Origin: Paludibacteraceae bacterium
Lineage (GTDB): Bacteria > Bacteroidota > Bacteroidia > Bacteroidales > Paludibacteraceae
Reading direction: 5' to 3'
Length of the DNA stretch: 62,977 nt
Assembly (NCBI GenBank): GCA_017558065.1
Contig: JAFYWK010000018.1
Coordinates: forward strand, 1 to 62,977
The notes below the pieces were generated by a model. It was given only the letters and a program-made list of their open reading frames with translations, ran no database searches and was not told the DNA's origin. The translations under genes and the position numbers were made by a program. This document shows, piece after piece, positions 32,735 to 41,571 of this stretch (position 1 is its first letter; the number at the start of each line of letters is the position of its first letter).

Positions 32735-33490
32735 ATGATTATTCAATTAGTTTCGTTTCCAAAGTATCAGCGTCTTACATCTGCAGAATGTACAAATCGC
32801 ATGGATATTATTTCAATGATTCTTACATCCAGTAATGCTGACTTTATTATGTTTAGCGAGCATGTATTAAAATCTGAGGATGACTTATATGCTTTGTTGA
32901 AATTACGCAAATATAACAAAAACATCACAGCATTATTTGAACTCAAAGAATCAAATGGTTTAAGTGGTAATCGGTTATATTTACTTCAAAATGGTTTTAT
33001 TAGAGAACTTCGTCATCAACTAATTTCAACAGCAGATGAAGTAAATGAAGATACTGTTGATGCGCTATTAAAAGAATTTAAGCGACGTCGACAATTTGAT
33101 GTCAATGGCAAGCGTTTCCTTATAGTTCAATGTGGCGAAAATAATATTTTAAAAGGAACTACAGGATGTGCAGAGTTTCGCCTAAAAGATACCCAACCTG
33201 AACAACATAGTCTATTTGAGAAGTTGCTTAATAATGTAGATATAGTTTTAAATCCTGTACATACTCGTTGGGGAAGATTCGCTAATTTCCTAACTCGAAT
33301 TAGAAAATTTAGTGATAACAACAGATATTGTTTCTCTTGTACACAAATGGAAGGAAATCAACTTCAGAGTGCGAGAGAAAATCCAACACATAATACTACA
33401 CACGTAGCTATGTATAACCAAGAACTGATTACACCCGTCTATACGAATGAAAATGAGAATTATCTAATACAATCATACGAGATAGAATAA
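32735..33490 (+). CDS. Orphan AT-rich gene, possible nitrilase-fold protein
   Basis: 251 residues, markedly AT-rich compared with neighbours, the only plus-strand gene in a 22-kb minus-strand region. I do not recognise a close family. The layout resembles the carbon-nitrogen hydrolase (nitrilase) fold: a possible catalytic Glu42 in ADFIMFSEHVL, a possible Cys133 in GKRFLIVQCGENN, and a late strand-helix DIVLNPVHTRWGRFANFLTR followed by NRYCFSCTQMEG, as in nitrilases. The catalytic Lys is not certain (Lys113 or Lys116). There is no signal peptide. It follows the structured RNA without a second clear promoter. Low GC and isolation suggest transfer. Confidence 0.65.
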   Translation: MIIQLVSFPKYQRLTSAECTNRMDIISMILTSSNADFIMFSEHVLKSEDDLYALLKLRKYNKNITALFELKESNGLSGNRLYLLQNGFIRELRHQLISTADEVNEDTVDALLKEFKRRRQFDVNGKRFLIVQCGENNILKGTTGCAEFRLKDTQPEQHSLFEKLLNNVDIVLNPVHTRWGRFANFLTRIRKFSDNNRYCFSCTQMEGNQLQSARENPTHNTTHVAMYNQELITPVYTNENENYLIQSYEIE

Positions 33491-33614
33491 CATCTGCATC
33501 GCGAAAAGTTCGTGGCAACTTTTTCGCGATGAAAATATAAAATACAAAAATAGGGGCTCAACACCCCTATTTTTTTCGCCTATTATCTCTCAAAACGCTG
33601 TAAATATTGCTCTT

Positions 33615-33905
33615 TCACACCACCAACAATGCCGTAATAGCAGTCAATATCGCCTCCAAATTGCTAAATACCGCGTACCCTACAGCCATGCTTCCTGTTC
33701 CGCCAACGAGTAACCAACGAACGGCATCCATCCGCATGGCCAACCGTTCCAACATCGTGTACCTACGCAAACTCTCTTGCAACTCACTGCTGGACGATGG
33801 CATAAGATTAATCTGACGAATAGTATCCGCCATAAACGCCTCACTATTTTTTACTTGCGGAGCACTCGCCCGCAAACGTTGTTTGAATTTTCTGTTGGTA
33901 ATCAT
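33615..33905 (-). CDS. Small single-pass membrane partner of the ECF sigma factor
   Basis: 96 residues. A basic, soluble N-terminal part with NRKFKQRLRASAP and a helix RYTMLERLAMRMDAVRW is followed by two close hydrophobic stretches (LLVGGTGSMAVGYAVF and LEAILTAITALLVV). It starts 17 bp after the sigma stop, with a 7-bp repeat filling the junction. Position and membrane character suggest an anti-sigma role, but it has no zinc-binding HxxxCxxC motif. The function is inferred from position only. Confidence 0.65.
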   Translation of the reverse strand: MITNRKFKQRLRASAPQVKNSEAFMADTIRQINLMPSSSSELQESLRRYTMLERLAMRMDAVRWLLVGGTGSMAVGYAVFSNLEAILTAITALLVV

Positions 33906-33908
33906 AAC

Positions 33909-33936
33909 TCAAAATTCTTAATTCAAAATTCAGAAT
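33909..33936. repeat. 4 x 7-bp repeat bridging sigma stop and partner start
   Basis: TCAAAAT, TCTTAAT, TCAAAAT, TCAGAAT. It includes the last codons and stop of the sigma gene and ends 4 bp before the next start codon. Confidence 0.88.
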
Positions 33937-34420
33937 TTAACATGGCTTTCAACTTCTTCCTGGCTCGAAACAACATCACCGCAATATTGCCTTCCGATAT
34001 TTCTGTGATCTTGCTTATCTCTCTAATACTCTTTTCCTCCAAATAATATAGTATCACCACCACTTTCTCTTGCTTCGGCAACTTGTCAATTGCCTGATAC
34101 AGTGGCTCATAGCGAAAAGCCGAATCAGTTTGTTCACTCGCTACTTCTGTATCAACACTTTCATAGTTCTCTACTGCCACGCGATGGGTATTCCAGTACT
34201 TATTTTGTACGTTAAGGTATTCATTGTACGCAATGCGAAACACCCAAGTCTGCAAAGCCGACTTATGTTCAAAGGTAGCACAATGCAAATAGGCCTTCAG
34301 TATGGCCTCTTGTGCAAGATCGTTAGCCAGTTCTTCATCGCCATGAGTCAGCACAAGCAGGAATCGCCGAAGGGACTCCTGCATGCCGCCAATGGCGGAA
34401 ATAAACTGCTGCTTATCCAT
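33923..34420 (-). CDS. ECF-type RNA polymerase sigma factor
   Basis: 165 residues from ATG 34420. Sigma-70 region 2 is visible (HGDEELANDLAQEAILKAYLH, QTWVFRIAYNEYLN) and region 4 (QAIDKLPKQEKVVVILYYLE, SIREISKITEISEGNIAVMLFRARKKL). It directs transcription of an unknown regulon; Bacteroidota ECF factors often pair with membrane anti-sigma proteins, here probably the 96-aa neighbour. Its 5' side carries the second 97-bp hairpin/TTGAC element. I see no consensus housekeeping promoter, so it may be self-regulated. Confidence 0.88.
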   Translation of the reverse strand: MDKQQFISAIGGMQESLRRFLLVLTHGDEELANDLAQEAILKAYLHCATFEHKSALQTWVFRIAYNEYLNVQNKYWNTHRVAVENYESVDTEVASEQTDSAFRYEPLYQAIDKLPKQEKVVVILYYLEEKSIREISKITEISEGNIAVMLFRARKKLKAMLNSEF

Positions 34421-34470
34421 AAAATGATGAAAAACAAGTGATCTAATCTCGAAAATTCTTCGTTTTGTTT

Positions 34471-34567
34471 GGGTTACCAATGCGCTGAAGCGCATTCCTC
34501 TAACCTAAACAAAAGATATCCTGAATTGACGATAATTGACATTAAAATTGACAATAATTGTCTTTAA
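34471..34567 (-). promoter_or_regulatory. 97-bp hairpin plus TTGAC-box element, copy 2 (ECF sigma 5' region)
   Basis: GGTTA, hairpin AATGCGC-TGAA-GCGCATT (34479-34496), TAACC, A-rich spacer, then TTGAC at 34526, 34536 and 34548 and TTGTC at 34558, ending CTTTAATA. Stem bases differ from copy 1 but pairing is kept. Confidence 0.75.
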
Positions 34568-34589
34568 TAGAAAGTCAGACAAACGCAGT

Positions 34590-35051
34590 TTACGCTTTTT
34601 CAGCAAGCTCTTTTTCTTCTTTCTCAATTTCTTTTTTGAGATAATTCTTTGACACAAAGAACATCACTAAGAATGCTACACCAATAGTCAGGAGCAAACC
34701 TCCGATGATTACAGCCTTGTTAATTGGGTTGATGAACAAGCCATAAAGGAGTACAAACAATCCTACCAACGAGCAAAGTGCACCATACTCCAAGTGTTTC
34801 AACACTGCCATCTTGGTAGTCTTCTTTTTGCTGTCCGTCTCGTTCAACATCTCTGCCATTGCTTTGAAGTCAATGTTTGCGCTTTCACTCTTCTCAATCA
34901 TCTGAGAGATGAGTTTGCTGTGCTCCTCTACTTTGTGACGGCGGTTTTTGAGATACATAATCACACCCGTCAAAATAATTGCTGGTATTCCACCAAAAAG
35001 TAACAACATTCCAAATAGGGGCACTAATTCATCAATAATGGTTGCGTACAT
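34590..35051 (-). CDS. DUF6249-like membrane protein
   Basis: 153 residues from ATG 35051 (MYATIIDELVPLFG). Hydrophobic helices are near 10-32 (GMLLLFGGIPAIILTGVIMYL) and two near 95-140 (CSLVGLFVLLYGLFI, VIIGGLLLTIGVAFLVMFFV), separated by a charged helix (HSKLISQMIEKSESANIDF). The layout fits the DUF6249 family seen near ECF sigma genes in Bacteroidota; that label is tentative. It could be a target or regulator of the adjacent sigma system. A small hairpin GTCGC/GCGAC at 35089-35104 precedes it. Confidence 0.6.
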   Translation of the reverse strand: MYATIIDELVPLFGMLLLFGGIPAIILTGVIMYLKNRRHKVEEHSKLISQMIEKSESANIDFKAMAEMLNETDSKKKTTKMAVLKHLEYGALCSLVGLFVLLYGLFINPINKAVIIGGLLLTIGVAFLVMFFVSKNYLKKEIEKEEKELAEKA

Positions 35052-35219
35052 AATACTAAAATTTAATAAGTTTAACAAATCGTTTTCTGTCGCTTCTTTG
35101 CGACTACACCCATTAGACAAATGAGAAAAAGAAAATATTACAAACGACTGTTATTTTTTCTTCCAAAACACATCATTTTGCCTGTGTCTTGTTCCACGCT
35201 CATCAAAAATATTCAATTC

Positions 35220-37037
35220 TCAGGGCGTTATTTCACCATTAAAATGCTCGTAAAGCATTGTGCCTGAGCGACTTCCGAGCAAATCAATCCACTCTTCCAA
35301 TTTGGCACTTCTAGCACGCGCCACGGAGCCAAATCTCTGTAGTATCTTTTGCTTCGTAACTGCTCCAACCCCCTGAATATCATCGAGTTCACTCTTTGTT
35401 TGTGCTTTACTTCTCTTCTTTTTGTGGTAACTAATAGCAAATCTATGCACCTCATCCTGTATCTCTACCATTAGACGGAAGATCTCGTCTGTCACTTTCA
35501 TACCAAACTCCTGAACAGGGTCACCATAGAGTAGGGTATTCGTCCTATGCTTGTTATCCTTCTTTAATCCAGCCACAGGGATATCCAATCCCAACTCACC
35601 TTCCACTACCTCACGAATAGCCCCCATCTGTCCCAATCCACCATCGGCAATAATCAAGTCGGGTAGGGGACTACCTTCTTCCATCAATCTTGTATATCTT
35701 CTCCGCACAACCTCCCTCATACTTGCGTAGTCATCGGGACCTTCCACAGTCTTGATCTCAAACTTCTTATACTCACTCTTGCATGCTTTTCCCTTCTTAA
35801 ACACCACACACCCAGCTACGGCATTACTGCCTTGTGTATTCGAGTTATCAAAACTATCTATCCACATCGGTAGGGCAGGCAGACCCAACAAACTTTGCAA
35901 TCCTCCCAATATACGCGCAGCCCGTTGGTCAGGATTCAGCTTATCATCCTGTTTAATTCGGTCTTTTTTATACTGCTGCACATTCTGCATCGCCAGATCC
36001 AAGAGTTTCTTTTTGTCGCCTCCCAAAGCGATATTCACATGCAAATTTTCATCAATTATCTCCGGAATAAACGGAACAATCACCTCTTTTGTCTTACTTC
36101 CTAATTGCTCTCGTAATTCGTAAATACCCATCGCCAAGACCTCCTCTCTGCTCTCATCCAACTGCTTCTTATACTCAATCGTCTGCCCCTGCACAATACT
36201 TCCCCTATGCACATGAAGCATACTGATATACACGTTTTGCCCCATTTCATCGTAACCAAACACATCCACATCACCCGCGTGCGAGTTCGTGATAATAGTC
36301 TTACTGGTAAATTGTTCGATGAAATCGAGCTTTTCTTTCAATCTGCCTGCTTCCTCATACCGCATTTCCATAGCAGCTTGCAGCATCTCTGCCTCTATCT
36401 GCTTGGCAATCTCTTGCGCATCGCCTCGGATAATCTTCCTCGCTGCATCTATATATTCCAGATATTTCTCCCGACTTACTTTTCCTTCACACACACCGCA
36501 GCAATTACCCAAATGATACTTCAAGCACACGCGATATTTCCCCATTTCAACGCTACTTTTATTCATCTGCATAGCGCATGTACGAATAGGGTAGAGCTTA
36601 TGTATTAGCTCCAAAACCAAGTCCAAAGTATAACCAAAACTATACGGACCAAAATACTCACCAACACCCTTAATAATCTTCCTAGTCTTAAATATCCTAG
36701 GATATTCCTCTCTCGTAATACAAATACTTGGATAACTCTTTCCGTCCTTCAGCAATATGTTATAGTGTGGCTGATACTGCTTAATCAAGTTATTCTCGAG
36801 CAAAAACGCATCCTGCTCGCTATTCACCACCACATATTTAATATCAGCCACGCTCTGAACCAGCAGTTTGGTCTTGTATCTATCCTGCGCTTTATGAAAG
36901 TAGCTGCTTACCCTGCGCTTTAGGTTCTTTGCCTTGCCCACATATATCACTTCCCCTACTTCATTGAAGTATTGGTACACCCCCGGCTCTTCAGGCAACC
37001 GCCGAAGTATCTCTTGTATATGTGGATTTTTAGACAT
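35220..37037 (-). CDS. uvrC: Excinuclease ABC subunit C
   Basis: 605 residues. UvrC makes both incisions in nucleotide excision repair. The GIY-YIG domain opens the protein (GVYQYFNEVGEVIYVGKAKNLKRR begins near residue 18). The UvrBC-binding domain is near 200-235 (AAMEMRYEEAGRLKEKLDFIE), the RNase H-like endonuclease follows (IDSFDNSNTQGSNAVAGCVV and LIIADGGLGQMGA), and the C-terminal helix-hairpin-helix reads LDDIQGVGAVTKQKILQRFG. The length is normal. It lies about 100 bp after apt, the gap holding a 7-bp repeat leader. Confidence 0.95.
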   Translation of the reverse strand: MSKNPHIQEILRRLPEEPGVYQYFNEVGEVIYVGKAKNLKRRVSSYFHKAQDRYKTKLLVQSVADIKYVVVNSEQDAFLLENNLIKQYQPHYNILLKDGKSYPSICITREEYPRIFKTRKIIKGVGEYFGPYSFGYTLDLVLELIHKLYPIRTCAMQMNKSSVEMGKYRVCLKYHLGNCCGVCEGKVSREKYLEYIDAARKIIRGDAQEIAKQIEAEMLQAAMEMRYEEAGRLKEKLDFIEQFTSKTIITNSHAGDVDVFGYDEMGQNVYISMLHVHRGSIVQGQTIEYKKQLDESREEVLAMGIYELREQLGSKTKEVIVPFIPEIIDENLHVNIALGGDKKKLLDLAMQNVQQYKKDRIKQDDKLNPDQRAARILGGLQSLLGLPALPMWIDSFDNSNTQGSNAVAGCVVFKKGKACKSEYKKFEIKTVEGPDDYASMREVVRRRYTRLMEEGSPLPDLIIADGGLGQMGAIREVVEGELGLDIPVAGLKKDNKHRTNTLLYGDPVQEFGMKVTDEIFRLMVEIQDEVHRFAISYHKKKRSKAQTKSELDDIQGVGAVTKQKILQRFGSVARARSAKLEEWIDLLGSRSGTMLYEHFNGEITP

Positions 37038-37098
37038 GTTTTCCGATAAAATCGGAGCAAATTACAAATTAGCAGCATTTATTTTTACCACTACTAAT

Positions 37099-37133
37099 TT
37101 GTCTTTGCTCCTTGTTCTTGGTTCTTTATTCCT
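37099..37133. repeat. 5 x 7-bp repeat between apt and uvrC
   Basis: TTGTCTT, TGCTCCT, TGTTCTT, GGTTCTT, TATTCCT: pyrimidine-rich on the plus strand. It ends 2 bp from the apt stop codon. Confidence 0.8.
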
Positions 37134-37135
37134 TT

Positions 37136-37669
37136 TTAGCAACTCAGCAAGCTACTAATCTCCACATCTTCGCCAATGGCTTTTCTACCATTCAAGAAGT
37201 CCAACTCAATAATAAAGTTGATATACACTTTCTTCACATTGAACTTTCTTACCAATTCCAATGCTGCGGCCATCGATCCTCCTGTTGCCAATAGGTCATC
37301 ATGCAACAACACTACATCATCCTCACACAACGCATCTGCGTGAATCTGTATAGTATCTACGCCATATTCCTTTGCATAGCTTACCTCAATAGTTTCTGCA
37401 GGTAATTTACCTGGTTTACGCACAGGCACAAACCCTGCACCCAGATCCATAGCCACAGCAGGACCTAATATAAATCCTCTTGACTCGATACCTACTACCT
37501 TGGTAATGCCGTATGCGCGATACAGGTTAACAATCTCATCTTTCATCCATTTCAAATACTCTGGATTACTCAATACAGTAGTAATGTCCTTAAAAACAAT
37601 TCCCTCTACAGGAAAATCCTTTACATCGCGAATCGCCGCGAGCACTTCTTCGTGTTTCATATCATTCAT
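37136..37669 (-). CDS. apt: Adenine phosphoribosyltransferase
   Basis: 177 residues. It converts adenine and PRPP to AMP. KDFPVEGIVFKDITTVL is the family N-terminus, GIESRGFILGPAVAMDLGAGFVPVRK the adenine-binding region, and VLLHDDLLATGGSMAAALEL the PRPP loop near residue 120-135. Start may be Met1 or Met4. It lies between mnmG and uvrC, an order often seen in Bacteroidales. Confidence 0.93.
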   Translation of the reverse strand: MNDMKHEEVLAAIRDVKDFPVEGIVFKDITTVLSNPEYLKWMKDEIVNLYRAYGITKVVGIESRGFILGPAVAMDLGAGFVPVRKPGKLPAETIEVSYAKEYGVDTIQIHADALCEDDVVLLHDDLLATGGSMAAALELVRKFNVKKVYINFIIELDFLNGRKAIGEDVEISSLLSC

Positions 37670-37721
37670 CTATTATAAATTATCTAATCAGTAATGATGT
37701 TTATCTAATCTCCTTTTTTAA

Positions 37722-37737
37722 TGTTCCACGTGAAACA
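37722..37737. promoter_or_regulatory. parS centromere site
   Basis: TGTTCCACGTGAAACA matches the 16-bp parS consensus TGTTNCACGTGAAACA at every position. ParB binds such sites to segregate the chromosome; they cluster near the origin. It lies between apt and mnmG. Confidence 0.9.
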
Positions 37738-37747
37738 AATCCACGTC

Positions 37748-37775
37748 TTTAACCTCTAACCTTTTGCCTTTAACC
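37748..37775. repeat. 4 x 7-bp repeat next to parS
   Basis: TTTAACC, TCTAACC, TTTTGCC, TTTAACC, between parS and the mnmG stop. Confidence 0.85.
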
Positions 37776-37780
37776 TAATA

Positions 37781-39655
37781 TTACCTTCCCATCAGCACCA
37801 GCAACACACTCACATCATTAGGACTTACTCCAGGTATTCTGCTTGCCTCACCAATCGTGTTGGGCTGAATACGAATCAGTTTTTGTCTGGCTTCTGTACT
37901 GAGCGATTGCACACTGTTGTAGTCAAAATCCTTTGGCAAACGGATATTATCCAATCTTCTCAGTTTATCCGCTGCCAACTTCTCACGCTCAATATAACCC
38001 TTGTATTTGATATTGATTTCCGTGCTTTCTACAATCTCCTCTTGTCTTGAACCTAATATTTCTATCTTCTCTTTCAACTCAGGCAATGCATCTGCCAATC
38101 CCATGATAGTTACATTCGGACGAGCCACTATATCTATCAGTTTGCAAGTTTGTTGCAGATCGCCATAACCCATTTGGTTCAAATAGGCATTAATATCTTT
38201 GGCTTTTACCGAAGTAGTACGCAGCAATTCTGTCAACGCTTGCTCACCCTCTTGTTTGCTCTTGAGCAAAGACAAACGATAATCATCTGCTAATCCTAAC
38301 TCATAACTGCGTTCTGTCAGTCGAGCATCGGCATTATCTTGGCGAAGCAGAATACGATACTCCGCTCTTGAGGTAAACATTCTATATGGCTCATCCACTC
38401 CCTTATTTACCAAATCATCAATCAACACACCTATATAACTCTCATCTCTTGCCAGTGTAAATGGCGCTCTGCCTGTGATATTCTGGTGTGCATTGATACC
38501 TGATACCAATCCTTGTCCTGCTGCCTCTTCATAGCCTGTTGTACCATTTATCTGACCTGCAAAGAAGAGATTCTTGATCTTCTTTGTCTCCAATGTATGC
38601 AATAGTTGAGTAGGGTCAAAGAAGTCATACTCTATCGCATATCCAGGACGGTAGAGAACAATGTTCTCTAAACCCTTCACTGTCTTCAATGCTTGCCATT
38701 GTATTTGCCAGGGTAGGGAAGAAGAAAAACCATTGATGTAATACTCATTTGAGTCCACACCCTCTGGCTCTAAGAACAATTGGTGCATGTCCTTATCGGC
38801 AAAAGTCACAATCTTCGTCTCAATACTGGGGCAGTATCTTGGACCGATACTCTGAATCTGTCCGTTATATAATGGCGAATCTGCCAATCCACTACGCAAC
38901 ACCTCGTGGGTTTGCGTATTCGTATAGGTGATCCAACAACTCATTTGTTTCAGTTGTCGCTGTACCGTATCCAAATACGAGAATTGGTGATTATCCTCAT
39001 CGCCCAGCTGTTCTGTCAGTTGCGAGAAATCAATACTTCTCTTATCCACACGCGCAGGAGTACCAGTCTTCATTCTGTCCGTAGCAAAACCTAATTGGCG
39101 TAACTGCTCAGTAATACCAAAACTACTTGGCTCGGATATACGCCCTCCTTCTATCTGTGTCTTTCCAAAGTGCAACAAACCATTCAAGAATGTACCATTG
39201 GTCAATATAACCGCCCTTGCTTCCATCTCCACACCCAACAATGTCTTTACTCCGCATATTTGACCATCTTTCACTATCAACTCCATCACAGTATCTTGCC
39301 AAATATCCAAGTTCGGAGTAGTAGTCAATATCTTCACCCATTCCTCAATAAAGCACTTTCTATCGCTTTGGCTACGAGGACTCCACATAGCAGGACCTTT
39401 GCTGCGATTGAGCATACGGAACTGAATAGCACTTCTATCTGTCACGATGCCCATCTGTCCACCCATTGCATCTATCTCTCTAACAATCTGACCTTTAGCT
39501 ATTCCACCTACAGCAGGATTACAACTCATCTGACCAATCTTATTCATGTCCATCGTGATGAGCAATGTCTTGCTACCCATACGAGCAGCAGCACTGGCTG
39601 CCTCGCAACCTGCATGTCCTGCACCTACTACAATAATATCATACTTAAATTCCAT
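37781..39655 (-). CDS. mnmG: tRNA uridine-5-carboxymethylaminomethyl modification enzyme MnmG
   Basis: 624 residues from ATG 39655 (MEFKYDIIVVGAGHAGCEAA); 39667 is an alternative. With MnmE it modifies U34 of several tRNAs. The FAD loop is VVGAGHAGCEAASAA, followed by SCNPAVGGIAKGQIVREIDAMGG, GTFLNGLLHFG, GRISEPSSFGITEQL, and the C-terminal helical MnmE-binding domain. Length is usual. It ends next to parS and begins 12 bp after yraN. Confidence 0.95.
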   Translation of the reverse strand: MEFKYDIIVVGAGHAGCEAASAAARMGSKTLLITMDMNKIGQMSCNPAVGGIAKGQIVREIDAMGGQMGIVTDRSAIQFRMLNRSKGPAMWSPRSQSDRKCFIEEWVKILTTTPNLDIWQDTVMELIVKDGQICGVKTLLGVEMEARAVILTNGTFLNGLLHFGKTQIEGGRISEPSSFGITEQLRQLGFATDRMKTGTPARVDKRSIDFSQLTEQLGDEDNHQFSYLDTVQRQLKQMSCWITYTNTQTHEVLRSGLADSPLYNGQIQSIGPRYCPSIETKIVTFADKDMHQLFLEPEGVDSNEYYINGFSSSLPWQIQWQALKTVKGLENIVLYRPGYAIEYDFFDPTQLLHTLETKKIKNLFFAGQINGTTGYEEAAGQGLVSGINAHQNITGRAPFTLARDESYIGVLIDDLVNKGVDEPYRMFTSRAEYRILLRQDNADARLTERSYELGLADDYRLSLLKSKQEGEQALTELLRTTSVKAKDINAYLNQMGYGDLQQTCKLIDIVARPNVTIMGLADALPELKEKIEILGSRQEEIVESTEINIKYKGYIEREKLAADKLRRLDNIRLPKDFDYNSVQSLSTEARQKLIRIQPNTIGEASRIPGVSPNDVSVLLVLMGR

Positions 39656-39667
39656 ATTATCAATCAC

Positions 39668-40111
39668 TTATCTACCTATTACTCTATTCCTATGCTTCCA
39701 TCTGCCTTGTCCGCTAAAACTGCTCTTTCCAATCGTTCGTTGTGGAGGCAAAAAAGCATCCTCTAAATGCGTCAATTCCTTTACTTCATATGTATTTGGG
39801 TCCATCGAAATACCAATAATATCAAATCGTGGAACCAACTCTATCTTATGAAACTTAATATACGCATTCGCCGCTGCCGCCATCCTTCTCCGCTTCAATT
39901 CATCCACATACTCCTCTGGGCGTTTTCCTCCAAAAGAAGTAGTACGGGTCTTTACCTCAACAAATGCAATTTCTTTCCTATTCACCGCTATCACGTCCAT
40001 CTCCAGGTGCCCAAACTTCCAGTTGGTATCCACCACCCGAAAACCTTTCTTGCGCATCGTTTCGCAAGCAATCTCCTCGCCCTTCTGTCCTATGATATTA
40101 TGCTCTGCCAT
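39668..40111 (-). CDS. YraN family (UPF0102) nuclease-fold protein
   Basis: 147 residues. The restriction-endonuclease-like core is visible: GQKGEEIACETMRKKGFRV, then HLEMDVIAVNRKEIAFVEVKTR carrying the Asp and Glu-x-Lys residues. Members occur in nearly all bacteria, with unclear function in DNA or RNA handling. A 30-residue basic tail follows the core. Its start overlaps the rodA stop by 1 bp. Confidence 0.88.
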   Translation of the reverse strand: MAEHNIIGQKGEEIACETMRKKGFRVVDTNWKFGHLEMDVIAVNRKEIAFVEVKTRTTSFGGKRPEEYVDELKRRRMAAAANAYIKFHKIELVPRFDIIGISMDPNTYEVKELTHLEDAFLPPQRTIGKSSFSGQGRWKHRNRVIGR

Positions 40112-41571
40112 TATCCTTGCATCTTATTCACGCGCGCAGCGTCCAGTCTTAGCATAATCGCCAGCAGTATCGTGAAACCCCACAACGACGAACCTCCATA
40201 ACTAAAAAATGGCAATGGAATACCTATCACAGGCAACAATCCCAATACCATACCTATGTTAATCGTCACGTGGAACAATAATATACCCGCTACACAATAC
40301 GCATATATCATACTAAACTTATCTCTCTGTCGTTCAGCAATATATATAATTCGTAATATCAATGCTAAGTACAGCAGCAATAATCCTGCCGACCCAATAA
40401 ATCCCCATTCTTCACCCACCGTACAGAAGATAAAGTCGGTATCTTGCTCAGGTACAAACTTCAACTTTGTTTGTGTTCCTTGCAAAAATCCCTTACCTGT
40501 CGTTTGTCCCGAACCTATCGCAATCAACGATTGATTCACATTATATCCTGCACCATGAGGGTCATCTTTCATACCCAAAAGTACTTCAATACGCACCCGT
40601 TGGTGGCGTTGAAGAATATTATGGAAGGCATAGTCACAACCTTGGCAGAGTAGGGTAGAAATCATCACAAATCCCACTATCCATCCCATACTACTTTTGC
40701 GCTGCTTCACCGCTTGTATCAACAAATAAATCGCTACATACGCCAAACTTGCAATAGCCACATAGTTAAAATCTACTACTGTCCATATATTAATGATTAG
40801 TCCTATTCCGTAGCATACCACTACTCCTAAAGCCATAATAATAGCAGAGCGTAAGTCTTTTTCCTTACCAATCAACAATCCTAACACAATCATGTGTATA
40901 ACTGTTGTGCTTATCAATATTCCCAAATTACCTGTTCCAAATGGCAATGCCATCTCTCCAAAACGAATCACTAATATAAAGAGAAATATACTCGCCACTC
41001 CCCAACTCAGTACATATCCCGTCATACCTTGACGATAAAAAGCCAACAAGAAAGAAATAAAAACCAATGCCGAACCTGTCTCACGTTGCGCTACCATAAT
41101 AATCAACATAGGTACTCCCATCAGCAAGAAAGGTACGGTCAAATCGCGCAAATCTCTCACTTTATAGCCATATCTACTCATGTATTTAGCAATAGCTATC
41201 GCCGTGAAACATTTGGCAAACTCCGCCGGCTGCAAACTTATCGGACCTATCGTCAGCCACGACAACGAACCCTTAATATCCCTTGCAAAAATAGGTGTGA
41301 CTATCAGCAGCAATAGCATCACTCCATAGAAGATATATCCCAATACATCGTATGCCTTCTCCTCTATCATCAGTATAATTCCACCCATCACAACGGCTGT
41401 AGCTAACCATACCAACTGCTTTCCTGCACGGTTGGAGAAGTCCCAAATACTTGTTTGGTCAAACGAATAGCTCGAACCATAGATATTCAGCCAACCAAAC
41501 AGTGCAATCACGAGGAACAACACTATTGTCCACCAATCAATACCCGATATGATACTTCTGTTATTCCTCAT
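40111..41571 (-). CDS. rodA: Peptidoglycan glycosyltransferase RodA
   Basis: 486 residues with about ten membrane helices. RodA polymerises glycan strands together with PBP2 in the elongasome. Conserved parts: PAEFAKCFTAIAIAKYMS, AQRETGSALVFISFLLAFYRQG, SLIAIGSGQTTGKGFLQGTQ, FIFCTVGEEWGFIGS and the terminal GIPLPFFSYGGSSLWGF. It overlaps mrdA by 11 bp and yraN by 1 bp. A partial match to a parS half-site in its coding region (40262-40277) is noted below as rejected. Confidence 0.94.
   Translation of the reverse strand: MRNNRSIISGIDWWTIVLFLVIALFGWLNIYGSSYSFDQTSIWDFSNRAGKQLVWLATAVVMGGIILMIEEKAYDVLGYIFYGVMLLLLIVTPIFARDIKGSLSWLTIGPISLQPAEFAKCFTAIAIAKYMSRYGYKVRDLRDLTVPFLLMGVPMLIIMVAQRETGSALVFISFLLAFYRQGMTGYVLSWGVASIFLFILVIRFGEMALPFGTGNLGILISTTVIHMIVLGLLIGKEKDLRSAIIMALGVVVCYGIGLIINIWTVVDFNYVAIASLAYVAIYLLIQAVKQRKSSMGWIVGFVMISTLLCQGCDYAFHNILQRHQRVRIEVLLGMKDDPHGAGYNVNQSLIAIGSGQTTGKGFLQGTQTKLKFVPEQDTDFIFCTVGEEWGFIGSAGLLLLYLALILRIIYIAERQRDKFSMIYAYCVAGILLFHVTINIGMVLGLLPVIGIPLPFFSYGGSSLWGFTILLAIMLRLDAARVNKMQG

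Noticed and set aside
40262-40277. Second parS site in rodA
   Set aside because: Only the right half (TCACGTGGAACA) matches; four mismatches remain, and it is explained by the coding sequence.
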